A DNA stretch of 40,512 nt from CAVXFS01 sp049582805 (GTDB lineage: Bacteria > Pseudomonadota > Gammaproteobacteria > Burkholderiales > Gallionellaceae): NCBI GenBank assembly GCA_049582805.1, contig JBAUUR010000090.1, positions 1 through 40,512 of the forward strand, given 5' to 3'. Under the pieces are notes generated by a model. It was not told where the DNA came from. It did not search any database and saw nothing but the letters and a program-made list of their open reading frames with translations. The position numbers and the translations under genes were made by a program. This document shows, piece by piece, positions 1-7,276 of this stretch (position 1 is the first letter of the stretch; each line of letters starts with the position of its first letter).

Positions 1-104
1 ACATTGGGGGAGCCCGGAGCGCAGGCACCGGAATGTACACAGAAGTCTGCCGCTACGCGGCCCCGGATGCCGAGCACCGCGCGACGCCGATGCCGGCTTG
101 CGCA

Positions 105-129
105 GTAGATTTATGTCGCTATGTATATT
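105..129. repeat. 25-bp repeat, copy 1
   Basis: This 25-bp stretch matches 11822-11846 at 24 of 25 positions in the same orientation; the only difference is t here against c there, 12 bases in. It starts gtagatttatg and ends gctatgtatatt. A small hairpin follows it (arms ggtgggcaa and ttgcccgcc around 141-160), just as a hairpin lies beside copy 2. It looks like a fragment of a dispersed intergenic repeat. Bases 1-104 are GC-rich and open in more than one frame, but I cannot decide whether a gene ends there. Confidence 0.55.
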
Positions 130-186
130 AGGCGGTTTGATGGTGGGCAAGGTTGCCCGCCCTACGAGAATCACAGGAGACACAAA

Positions 187-639
187 ATGAATCGCATCAC
201 CTTTTTACCGCTGGCCCTGTTGTTGTCCGCCGGCATTTATTCAACCGCGGCTTGTTCCAGGCAAGCAGCAACCACTATGGAGAAAAGTGACGTGACTCAA
301 CTTATCAAGACCGACACCAAAATGGGAACAGGCGCAGAAGCTGTAGCCGGGCACGACGTGTCCGTACATTACACCGGCTGGCTGTACAACGAATCTGCGC
401 CTGACCACAAAGGCAAAAAATTCGACAGCTCACGCGATCGCGGTCAGCCGTTCGAATTTCCGCTCGGCGCGGGCCACGTTATCAAGGGTTGGGATCAGGG
501 CGTGGCGGGCATGAAAGTGGGCGGGCAGCGCACGCTGGTCATCCCGCCCGAGATGGGCTACGGCGCACGCGGTGCGGGCGGGGTGATTCCGCCGAATGCG
601 ACGCTGGTGTTTGACGTGGAATTGCTGGGGGTGCGCTAA
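187..639 (+). CDS. FKBP-type peptidyl-prolyl cis-trans isomerase, exported
   Basis: A 150-residue protein that should catalyse cis-trans isomerisation of X-Pro bonds in exported proteins. The N-terminus (MNRITFLPLALLLSAG) is a signal peptide followed by a possible weak lipobox ending at Cys23. A single FKBP domain fills the rest: VSVHYTGWL, FDSSRDRGQPFEFPLG, VIKGWDQGVAGMKVGG, the flap region PPEMGYGARG, and the end FDVELLGV. The ATG at 187 has an AGGAGA ribosome site just upstream; an earlier in-frame ATG at 121 would put non-signal residues ahead of the signal peptide, so I reject it. The gene stands alone, followed by a hairpin at 660-694. The family assignment is firm; the client proteins and whether it is lipidated are not known. 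Confidence 0.92.
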   Translation: MNRITFLPLALLLSAGIYSTAACSRQAATTMEKSDVTQLIKTDTKMGTGAEAVAGHDVSVHYTGWLYNESAPDHKGKKFDSSRDRGQPFEFPLGAGHVIKGWDQGVAGMKVGGQRTLVIPPEMGYGARGAGGVIPPNATLVFDVELLGVR

Positions 640-659
640 GAAGCCTCTGCGAAGCTCGC

Positions 660-694
660 GTAGGGTGCAATAAGCGTAGCGCATTGCACCCTAC
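660..694. repeat. Intergenic palindromic repeat / hairpin
   Basis: Perfect 12-bp arms (gtagggtgcaat at 660-671 and attgcaccctac at 683-694) flank an 11-base loop. It lies between the FKBP gene and the oxidoreductase operon. No T-run follows, so it is more likely a dispersed palindromic repeat than an intrinsic terminator, although it could protect the FKBP transcript's 3' end. Confidence 0.7.
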
Positions 695-742
695 CAAAGC
701 TATAGGGGTAGAATTCCATCAGGTTTGATGCGAGGAGAGCAA

Positions 743-1336
743 ATGTTCCAGGTGCGTATCCATGGCCGCGGCGGGCAGGGCGTAGTCACCGCCGCCGAGA
801 TGTTATCGGTCGCCGCCTTCGGCGAGGGCCGTCATGCCCAGGCCTTTCCCAGCTTTGGTTCCGAGCGCACCGGCGCGCCCATAGTATCGTTCTGTCGCAT
901 CTCCGACCATGAAATCCGCCTGCGCGAGCCGATCATTGAGCCGGATGCGCTGATCATCCAGGATCCGACGCTGCTGCACCAGATAGACGTGTTCGCTGGT
1001 TTCAAACACGACGGTTACGTGCTGATCAACACCGGCAAGCGTCTCGCCAAACTGGGCCTGGATGAATTGCTCAAGAACCATCGCCCCGACCGCTGGTATG
1101 CAGTGCCCGCCACCGAGATCAGTATCAAGCATCTCGGCCGCCCCATTCCCAATGTCGCGCTGCTCGGCGGTTTTGCCGCGCTCTCCGGCGTGATTCAACT
1201 GGAATCGGTGATCAAGGCGATCAACGGCAAATTTTCCGGCAAGGTGGCGGAAGGCAACATCGCCGCCGCGACCGAGGCCTACCACATCGTGATGGCGGAG
1301 AAGCAGGCCGCCGCGCAAGGAGCACAACATGCTTAA
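743..1336 (+). CDS. porG: Pyruvate:ferredoxin oxidoreductase, gamma subunit
   Basis: A 197-residue 2-oxoacid:ferredoxin oxidoreductase gamma-domain protein. It opens with FQVRIHGRGGQGVVTAAEML, the glycine-rich signature of this family, and has the expected SFGSERTGAP stretch around residue 45. It forms the core of the multi-subunit enzyme that oxidatively decarboxylates pyruvate to acetyl-CoA, or runs in reverse to make pyruvate. The ATG at 743 is chosen because GAGGAGAG lies 5 bases upstream; earlier TTG (725) and ATG (728) codons in frame lack such a site. It is the first gene of a four-gene operon and overlaps the alpha subunit by 8 bp, suggesting translational coupling. Confidence 0.92.
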   Translation: MFQVRIHGRGGQGVVTAAEMLSVAAFGEGRHAQAFPSFGSERTGAPIVSFCRISDHEIRLREPIIEPDALIIQDPTLLHQIDVFAGFKHDGYVLINTGKRLAKLGLDELLKNHRPDRWYAVPATEISIKHLGRPIPNVALLGGFAALSGVIQLESVIKAINGKFSGKVAEGNIAAATEAYHIVMAEKQAAAQGAQHA

Positions 1337-2582
1337 ACAAATTGAAGGGTCCAGGGCAGTCGCCGAGGCCGTGGCGCTGTGCCGCCCGGAGGTAATCTGC
1401 GCCTACCCGATTTCGCCGCAGACGCACATCGTCGAGGCGCTGGGCAGGATGGTGAAGGAAGGCAGCTTGTCGCCGTGCGAGTTCATAAACGTCGAATCGG
1501 AATTCGCGGCGATGTCGGTGTCCATCGGCGCTTCGGCGGCGGGCGCGCGCTCCTACACCGCGACCGCCTCGCAAGGCCTGCTGTTCATGGCCGAGGCGGT
1601 ATACAACGCCTCCGGCCTCGGCCTGCCCATCGTGATGACCATCGCCAACCGCGCCATCGGCGCGCCGATCAACATCTGGAACGACCACTCCGATGCGCTT
1701 TCGCAACGCGATTCCGGCTGGCTGCAACTGTTCGCCGAGAACAACCAGGCAGCGGCCGACTTGCACATCCAGGCGTTCCGCCTCGGCGAGGAATTGTCCA
1801 TGCCGGTGATGGTGTGCATGGACGGTTTCATCCTGACTCACGCTTTCGAGCGCGTGGACATCCCGACGCAGGAGCAGGTCGATGCTTACCTGCCGCCGTT
1901 CGAACCGCGCCAGGTGCTCGATCCGGCGGAGCCGATCTCCATCGGTGCGATGGTCGGGCCGGAAGCGTTCATGGAAGTGCGCTATCTTGCGCATGCCAAG
2001 CAGATGCAGGCGCTGGAGCTGATTCCCGATCTCGCCGCGAAATTCAAGGACGTGTTCGGGCGCGACAGCGGCGGCTTGGTGCAGACCTATTGCGCCGACG
2101 ACGCGGAAACCATGATCGTGGCGATGGGCTCGGTGCTCGGCACCATCAAGGACGTGGTGGACGAAATGCGCGCCGATGGCCACAAAATCGGCGTGCTCGG
2201 CATCACCAGCTACCGTCCCTTCCCGCTGGCGCAGGTGCGCGAAGCGCTGGGCCACTGCAAGCGTTTCCTGGTGCTGGAAAAGAGTCTTGCCGTCGGCATG
2301 GGCGGCATCCTCGCCACCGACGTGCGCATGGCTGTGACCGGCTCCGGCCTGCGCGGCTTCACTGCCATTGCCGGCCTCGGCGGACGCCCGATTCCCAAGG
2401 CCTCGCTGCACCAGATTTTCCGTCAGGCGGGGAAGGAAGAACTGCAGCCAGTCACCTTTCTCGATCTGGATTGGGACGCAGTCAACAAGCAATTGGAGCG
2501 CGAGCGGCAAACGCGCCGTTCCGGCCCCATCGCCGAGAACCTGCTGCACGACAAGGGTATCGTTTCGGCGAAGTTTGGTTGA
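1329..2582 (+). CDS. porA: Pyruvate:ferredoxin oxidoreductase, alpha subunit
   Basis: A 417-residue alpha subunit supplying the pyrimidine-side thiamine-diphosphate domain (about residues 10-190) and the transketolase C-terminal-like domain II (about 240-360). Diagnostic stretches are CAYPISPQTHIVEAL, NVESEFAAMS and SYTATASQGLLFMAEA. The length is usual for a stand-alone alpha chain. The ATG overlaps the end of the gamma gene, and the beta gene starts 9 bp after the stop with a GAGGAG site in between. Pyruvate is the most likely substrate because the partner beta chain is of the pyruvate type; another 2-oxoacid is not excluded. Confidence 0.92.
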   Translation: MLKQIEGSRAVAEAVALCRPEVICAYPISPQTHIVEALGRMVKEGSLSPCEFINVESEFAAMSVSIGASAAGARSYTATASQGLLFMAEAVYNASGLGLPIVMTIANRAIGAPINIWNDHSDALSQRDSGWLQLFAENNQAAADLHIQAFRLGEELSMPVMVCMDGFILTHAFERVDIPTQEQVDAYLPPFEPRQVLDPAEPISIGAMVGPEAFMEVRYLAHAKQMQALELIPDLAAKFKDVFGRDSGGLVQTYCADDAETMIVAMGSVLGTIKDVVDEMRADGHKIGVLGITSYRPFPLAQVREALGHCKRFLVLEKSLAVGMGGILATDVRMAVTGSGLRGFTAIAGLGGRPIPKASLHQIFRQAGKEELQPVTFLDLDWDAVNKQLERERQTRRSGPIAENLLHDKGIVSAKFG

Positions 2583-2591
2583 GGAGACGTC

Positions 2592-3602
2592 ATGGGATTT
2601 CAGCCTGTAAAGTTCTACCAGACCGGCACCTACACCGTAGGCAACCGGCTGCTGACCCCGGATGAGCGCAGCGTGCAGGCCAGCGAGCAACGCAGCAACG
2701 CGATCAATTCCGGCCATCGAGCCTGCCAGGGCTGCGGCGAGGCGTTGGGCGCGCGCTATGCGTTAGACGCGGCGATGGCCGAGAGCAATGGCCAACTGAT
2801 TGCGGCGAACGCGACCGGCTGCCTGGAGGTGTTCTCCACGCCTTATCCCGAATCTTCCTGGCAGGTGCCGTGGATCCATTCGGTGTTCGGCAATGTCGCG
2901 GCGGTGGCCACCGGCATTGCGGCGGCGATGAAGGTGAAGGGCAGGAGCGATGTGCGCGTGGTGGCGCAGGGCGGCGATGGCGGCACCGCCGACATCGGCT
3001 TCGGCTGCCTGTCCGGCATGTTCGAGCGCAACGATGACGTGCTTTACATCTGCTACGACAACGAGGCCTACATGAACACCGGCGTGCAGCGCTCCAGCGC
3101 CACGCCTCCGGCGGCGCGCACCGCGACCACGATGGCGGTGGGCAAGGAACCGGGCAACCCCTTCGGCCAGGGCAAGAATCTCCCGGAGATCGCCATGGCG
3201 CACAACATTCCCTACGTCGCCACGGCGACGGTGGCCGACCTGCGCGACCTCGAATACAAGGTGAAACGCGCGATGGGCGTGCACGGCGCGCGTTATATTC
3301 ACCTGTTCGTGCCCTGCCCGCTGGGCTGGGGCACAGAATCCCACGACACCATCCGCATCGCGCGGCTGGCGAAGGAGACCGGGCTGTTTCCGGTATTCGA
3401 GGCAGAGCACGGCGCAGTGACCGGTGTGCTGAAGATACGCCACAAGCTGCCGGTGGAGGATTACCTGAAACCGCAAAAGCGCTTCGCGCATCTGTTCGGC
3501 AAACACGCACACCCTGAGATGGTCACGCGCATCCAGGCGATGGCTGACCGCAACATACGCAAGTATGGGTTGCTCGGTGAGGAGAACAATCAAGATGCCT
3601 AA
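2592..3602 (+). CDS. porB: Pyruvate:ferredoxin oxidoreductase, beta subunit (TPP-binding)
   Basis: A 336-residue thiamine-diphosphate and iron-sulfur subunit. It has the cluster-ligand region HRACQGCGEALGARY, then NATGCLEVFSTPYP and WIHSVFGN, and the diphosphate/magnesium site GDGGTADIGFGCLSG followed by YDNEAYMNTGVQRSSATPP. These stretches are characteristic of pyruvate synthase beta chains rather than 2-oxoglutarate or branched-chain types (from family knowledge). The stop codon lies inside the start of the next gene (8-bp overlap). Together with PorA and PorG this makes the catalytic core; oxygen sensitivity of the enzyme is typical of the family and would suit a microaerophile or anaerobe. 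Confidence 0.93.
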   Translation: MGFQPVKFYQTGTYTVGNRLLTPDERSVQASEQRSNAINSGHRACQGCGEALGARYALDAAMAESNGQLIAANATGCLEVFSTPYPESSWQVPWIHSVFGNVAAVATGIAAAMKVKGRSDVRVVAQGGDGGTADIGFGCLSGMFERNDDVLYICYDNEAYMNTGVQRSSATPPAARTATTMAVGKEPGNPFGQGKNLPEIAMAHNIPYVATATVADLRDLEYKVKRAMGVHGARYIHLFVPCPLGWGTESHDTIRIARLAKETGLFPVFEAEHGAVTGVLKIRHKLPVEDYLKPQKRFAHLFGKHAHPEMVTRIQAMADRNIRKYGLLGEENNQDA

Positions 3603-5220
3603 ACCGTTTGCCATCACCCTCAAACCCGGCACGTCGCTTGCCAATCTCACCGGCACCTGGCGCACCGAACGCCCGGTGTACCTCGACCGCCTGCCACCAT
3701 GCAACGCCGCCTGCCCGGCCGGCGAGAACATCCAGGGCTGGCTGTATCATGCCGAGTCCGGCGATTACGAGCAGGCGTGGCGCGTGCTGGTGCAGGACAA
3801 TCCGCTGCCTGCGGTGATGGGGCGCGTGTGCTATCACCCGTGCGAGAGCCAGTGCAACCGCGGCCAGCTCGATGCGGCCGTCGGCATCAACTCGGTGGAG
3901 CGTTTCCTCGGCGACGAGGCGAACAGGCGTGGCTGGAAATTCGATGCGCCCGCGCCGGCAACAGGCAAGAATGTGCTGGTTGTCGGCGCAGGGCCGTCCG
4001 GTTTGTCGGCCGCCTACCACCTGGCGCGCATGGGCCATGCGGTGGAAATTCACGAGGCCGGGCCGTATGCGGGCGGCATGATGCGCTTTGGCATTCCGAA
4101 ATACCGCTTGCCGCGCGAGGTGCTGGATGCCGAGGTGCAGCGCATCCTCGAACTGGGCGTTCGACTTTCGCTAAATAGCAAGGTCGCGGACATCCGCGCG
4201 ACGATGCAGGCCGGAAAATTCGATGCGGCCTTCCTCGCCGTTGGGGCGCACATTGCCAGGCGCACGACCATTCCGGCGGGCGATGCCGCACATATCGTGG
4301 ATGCAGTTTCGGTGCTGCGTTCGATGGAGGGCGAGGAGAAGCCGATGCTGGGCCGCCGCGTGGTGATATACGGTGGCGGCAATACCGCGATCGATGTGGC
4401 GCGCACCGCCAAGCGCCTCGGTGCGACCGAAGCGATCATCGTGTATCGCCGCACACGCGAGAAAATGCCGGCGCACGATTTTGAAGTGGAAGAGGCATTG
4501 CAGGAGGGCGTGATGATCAAGTGGCTTTCGACCATCCGGCAGGCGGGCGACAGCAGCCTCACCGTGGAAAAGATGGTGTTGGACGACAAGGGATTCCCGC
4601 AGCCGACCGGCGAACTCGAAACCATAGCAGCCGATTCGCTGGTGCTGGCGCTGGGGCAGGATGTGGACCTGTCGCTGCTCGATGGCGTGCCCGGACTGGA
4701 GATCAAGGATGGCGTGGTGCAGGTCGCGCCCAACATGATGACCGGCTACCCCGGCATCTTCGCGGGCGGCGACATGGTGCCGTCCGAGCGCACGGTGACG
4801 ATGGCGGTGGGCCACGGCAAGAAAGCGGCGCGCAACGTGGACGCCTGGCTGCGCAACACGGAATACCAGCCCGCGCCCAGGCACGAGCCGGTGACTTTCG
4901 ACATGCTCAATGCGTGGTATTACTCCGACGCGCCGAAGACCGTGCGCCCGATGCTGGACCTGATCCGCCGCCAGACCACCTTCGAGGAAGTGCAGGGCGG
5001 GCTGGACGAGACCAATGCCCTGTTCGAGGCGCGGCGCTGCCTGTCCTGCGGCAACTGCTTCGAATGCGACAACTGCTACGGCGTGTGCCCCGACAATGCG
5101 GTGATCAAGCTCGGCCCCGGCAAGCGCTTCAAATTCAATTACGATTACTGCAAGGGCTGCGGCATCTGCGTGGCCGAATGCCCGTGCGGTGCGATCAAGA
5201 TGGTGCCGGAAGAAACCTGA
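3595..5220 (+). CDS. GltD-like NAD(P)H:acceptor flavoprotein fused to a 2[4Fe-4S] ferredoxin domain
   Basis: A 541-residue electron-transfer subunit. Residues about 20-120 form the N-terminal cysteine domain of the glutamate-synthase small-chain type (PPCNAACPAGENI, GRVCYHPCESQCNRG). An FAD motif follows (VVGAGPSGLSAAYHLARMGH), then an NAD(P) motif (VVIYGGGNTAIDVARTAKRL). The C-terminal 65 residues are a bacterial-type double cluster domain (CLSCGNCFECDNCYGVCP and CKGCGICVAECPCGAIKM), equivalent to a Por delta subunit. The fusion would pass electrons between NAD(P)H and the PorABG core. The ATG at 3595 has GGTGAGGAG upstream and overlaps porB by 8 bp. It is a paralogue of GltD (31405-32868), which lacks the ferredoxin tail. 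The preferred electron direction is not evident from sequence. Confidence 0.9.
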   Translation: MPKPFAITLKPGTSLANLTGTWRTERPVYLDRLPPCNAACPAGENIQGWLYHAESGDYEQAWRVLVQDNPLPAVMGRVCYHPCESQCNRGQLDAAVGINSVERFLGDEANRRGWKFDAPAPATGKNVLVVGAGPSGLSAAYHLARMGHAVEIHEAGPYAGGMMRFGIPKYRLPREVLDAEVQRILELGVRLSLNSKVADIRATMQAGKFDAAFLAVGAHIARRTTIPAGDAAHIVDAVSVLRSMEGEEKPMLGRRVVIYGGGNTAIDVARTAKRLGATEAIIVYRRTREKMPAHDFEVEEALQEGVMIKWLSTIRQAGDSSLTVEKMVLDDKGFPQPTGELETIAADSLVLALGQDVDLSLLDGVPGLEIKDGVVQVAPNMMTGYPGIFAGGDMVPSERTVTMAVGHGKKAARNVDAWLRNTEYQPAPRHEPVTFDMLNAWYYSDAPKTVRPMLDLIRRQTTFEEVQGGLDETNALFEARRCLSCGNCFECDNCYGVCPDNAVIKLGPGKRFKFNYDYCKGCGICVAECPCGAIKMVPEET

Positions 5221-5249
5221 CCGATGCTGCGCCGCGCAGGAAAATTACC

Positions 5250-5603
5250 ATGGGCCTGATCTCCAACCCGCTGCTGGTTACGGCGCTGATGCTCGTCGTC
5301 TCCAATCTGTTCATGACCTTCGCCTGGTACGGCCACCTGAAGAATCTGGCGGGCTTTCCCTGGTATGCGGCGGCGCTGGTGAGCTGGGGCATCGCACTGT
5401 TCGAGTACCTGTTTCAGGTGCCAGCCAATCGCATCGGCTACACTGTGCTCTCGCTCGGGCAGTTGAAGATTTTGCAGGAAGTCATCACGCTGTCGGTGTT
5501 CGTTCCCTTCGCCGTGATATACATGAACCAGACGCTGAAGTGGGATTACCTGTATGCCGCGCTGTGTCTGATGGGGGCGGTGTATTTTATTTTTCGCGCG
5601 TAA
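5250..5603 (+). CDS. DUF486 small multi-pass membrane protein (DMT-like)
   Basis: A 117-residue hydrophobic protein of the DUF486 family with about four membrane segments: residues 5-24, 34-52, 65-95 and 100-116. The stretches FMTFAWYGHLK and FEYLFQVPANRIGY are typical of the family. It is distantly like drug/metabolite transporters, but no substrate is established. The start at 5250 follows an AGGA site; the frame upstream of it is a shadow of the flavoprotein gene. It begins 29 bp after the oxidoreductase operon and ends 5 bp before mpl, so it is probably co-transcribed with one or both. Confidence 0.85.
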   Translation: MGLISNPLLVTALMLVVSNLFMTFAWYGHLKNLAGFPWYAAALVSWGIALFEYLFQVPANRIGYTVLSLGQLKILQEVITLSVFVPFAVIYMNQTLKWDYLYAALCLMGAVYFIFRA

Positions 5604-5608
5604 ATTTT

Positions 5609-7174
5609 ATGGGCAAGCCCAATCACCTCCATATCCTCGGCATCTGCGGTACCTTCATGGGGGGCATTGCCGCCATCGCCAAACAGGCGGGCTATCGCGT
5701 CACCGGCTGCGATGCCAACGTCTATCCGCCGATGAGCACTCAGCTCGAAGCGCAGGGCATCGAACTGATCGAAGGCTTCGGCGTGCAGCAGCTCCAACTC
5801 AAGCCGGATGTGTTCGTCATCGGCAACGTGGTGTCGCGCGGCAATCCGCTGATGGAAGAAATCCTCAACCGCAGCCTGCCCTACACTTCCGGGCCGCAAT
5901 GGCTGGCGGAAAATATCCTGCGCGACAAATGGGTGCTGGGAGTGGCGGGCACGCATGGCAAGACCACGACTTCTTCAATGCTGGCCTGGATACTGGAATA
6001 TGCGGGACTCAACCCCGGCTTCCTGATCGGCGGTGTGCCGCAGAACTTCGGTATCTCGGCGCGGCTCAATCCCCCTCTCTCCGCCCGCCCCCAAAGGGAG
6101 AAGGAACCTGGCGCTTCGGTTCGGAGAGAACTCCCTCTCCCATCGGGTGAGGGCTGGGGAGGGGGCTTCTTCGTCATCGAGGCGGACGAATACGACACTG
6201 CCTTCTTCGACAAGCGTTCCAAGTTCGTGCACTACCGTCCGCGCACGGCAGTCCTGAACAATCTCGAATTCGATCATGCCGACATCTTTCCCGACCTTGC
6301 GGCCATAGAAACCCAGTTTCACCACTTGGTGCGCACCGTGCCGGGCAACGGGCTGGTGGTATGCAACGGACGCGAAGAATCATTGCGGCGCGTGCTCCTG
6401 CGCGGCTGCTGGACGCCAGTGGAAACATTCGGTTCTCTTCTGCCGCTTGCGGGAGTGCCAAAGGCAGGCAATCCGCCAGGGGCTGAAGCACCTGCAGAAT
6501 TGACACAGGGGCTGGGGGAGAGGGGTTGGCAGATAGACGACAATAACTGCGTCAGCCTGAACGGTGTCGCACAAGGCAGATTGCACTGGGACTTGCTCGG
6601 CGAACACAGCCGCATGAATGCCCTCGCGGCACTGGCTGCCGCGCGCCATGTCGGCGTACCCGCCGCGCAGGGCCTGGAAGCGCTCACGGCATTCAGGAAC
6701 GTGAAGCGCCGCATGGAAGTGCGCGGCACCGTCAACGGCATCACCGTGTACGACGACTTCGCTCACCATCCCACCGCGATAGAAACCACCCTCGCCGGAC
6801 TGCGGCACAAGGTCGGCAATGCGCGCATCCTGGCCGTGCTCGAGCCGCGCTCGAACACCATGAAGCTGGGCGTGATGAAAAATGCGCTGCCCGGCAGCCT
6901 GAGGGAAGCCGACCTGGTTTTTTGTTATGGTGCCAATCTGGGTTGGGATGCTGCTGCGGCGCTGGCGCCTCTTGGGAACAAGTCCATGGTCAGTCACGAC
7001 CTGGAAGGCTTGATTGAAGCCATTGCCGCCGCTGTCCTGCCCGGCGATCAGGTGCTGGTCATGAGCAACGGCGGCTTTGGGGGCATACATGAAAAGTTGA
7101 TACAGCGCTTTGCAGATCAGGCCGCTACGCAAAGCAGTACTTTGTCGCGCCATGCCAAAAGTGAAGCTACATGA
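5609..7174 (+). CDS. mpl: UDP-N-acetylmuramate:L-alanyl-gamma-D-glutamyl-meso-diaminopimelate ligase
   Basis: Mpl reattaches recycled murein tripeptide to UDP-MurNAc in the cytoplasm. The Mur-ligase fold is clear: N-terminal nucleotide region HILGICGTFMGG, P-loop GVAGTHGKTTTSSML, FFVIEADEYDTAFFDKRSKF, NNLEFDHADIF, GEHSRMNALAALAAARHVGV, YDDFAHHPTAI and LEPRSNTMKLG. It has 521 residues against about 457 in E. coli (from memory). The excess is two low-complexity stretches, residues about 154-186 and 276-305, encoded by GC-rich repeat DNA inserted in frame (see the two repeat entries). All catalytic motifs are intact, so the enzyme may still work with two surface loops enlarged. The start at 5609 has little ribosome site and may depend on coupling to the gene ending 5 bp upstream. 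Confidence 0.93.
   Translation: MGKPNHLHILGICGTFMGGIAAIAKQAGYRVTGCDANVYPPMSTQLEAQGIELIEGFGVQQLQLKPDVFVIGNVVSRGNPLMEEILNRSLPYTSGPQWLAENILRDKWVLGVAGTHGKTTTSSMLAWILEYAGLNPGFLIGGVPQNFGISARLNPPLSARPQREKEPGASVRRELPLPSGEGWGGGFFVIEADEYDTAFFDKRSKFVHYRPRTAVLNNLEFDHADIFPDLAAIETQFHHLVRTVPGNGLVVCNGREESLRRVLLRGCWTPVETFGSLLPLAGVPKAGNPPGAEAPAELTQGLGERGWQIDDNNCVSLNGVAQGRLHWDLLGEHSRMNALAALAAARHVGVPAAQGLEALTAFRNVKRRMEVRGTVNGITVYDDFAHHPTAIETTLAGLRHKVGNARILAVLEPRSNTMKLGVMKNALPGSLREADLVFCYGANLGWDAAAALAPLGNKSMVSHDLEGLIEAIAAAVLPGDQVLVMSNGGFGGIHEKLIQRFADQAATQSSTLSRHAKSEAT
6068..6166. repeat. GC-rich palindromic repeat inserted in frame in mpl, insertion 1
   Basis: Between SARL and FFVIEADEYD, where E. coli Mpl has only about five residues, this gene holds some 33 residues rich in Pro, Arg, Gly and Ser. 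The DNA is a pyrimidine-rich block (ccccctctctccgcccgccc) followed by complementary purine-rich blocks, including gagggctggggag. The same string occurs in the intergenic repeat at 24774-24812. The reading frame is kept. Confidence 0.75.
6434..6523. repeat. GC-rich palindromic repeat inserted in frame in mpl, insertion 2
   Basis: About 30 extra residues (276-305) lie between GCWTPVETFG and GWQIDDN. The DNA has ccgcttgcgggag near its left end and ggggctgggggagagggg across its right edge. Both strings recur, almost unchanged, in the intergenic element at 24774-24812. The central part has diverged and the frame is intact. It belongs to the same repeat family as insertion 1. Confidence 0.7.
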
Positions 7175-7276
7175 AATATCCGGTTTAACTTATTGTGTTC
7201 ATAATATAATTGTTGTATCTTCGCAAACAGTAATTCAATTACATTGCCTGATTGCGCAAACATCAAGGGGGCTCGC

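Noticed and set aside
1..190. Possible end of an upstream gene at the left edge
   Set aside because: Two or three frames stay open with similar composition; none can be preferred without sequence further left.
1221..2717. Minus-strand open frame of 498 codons opposite porA
   Set aside because: Shadow of porA; composition rich in His, Arg and Gly, as antisense frames of GC-rich genes usually are.
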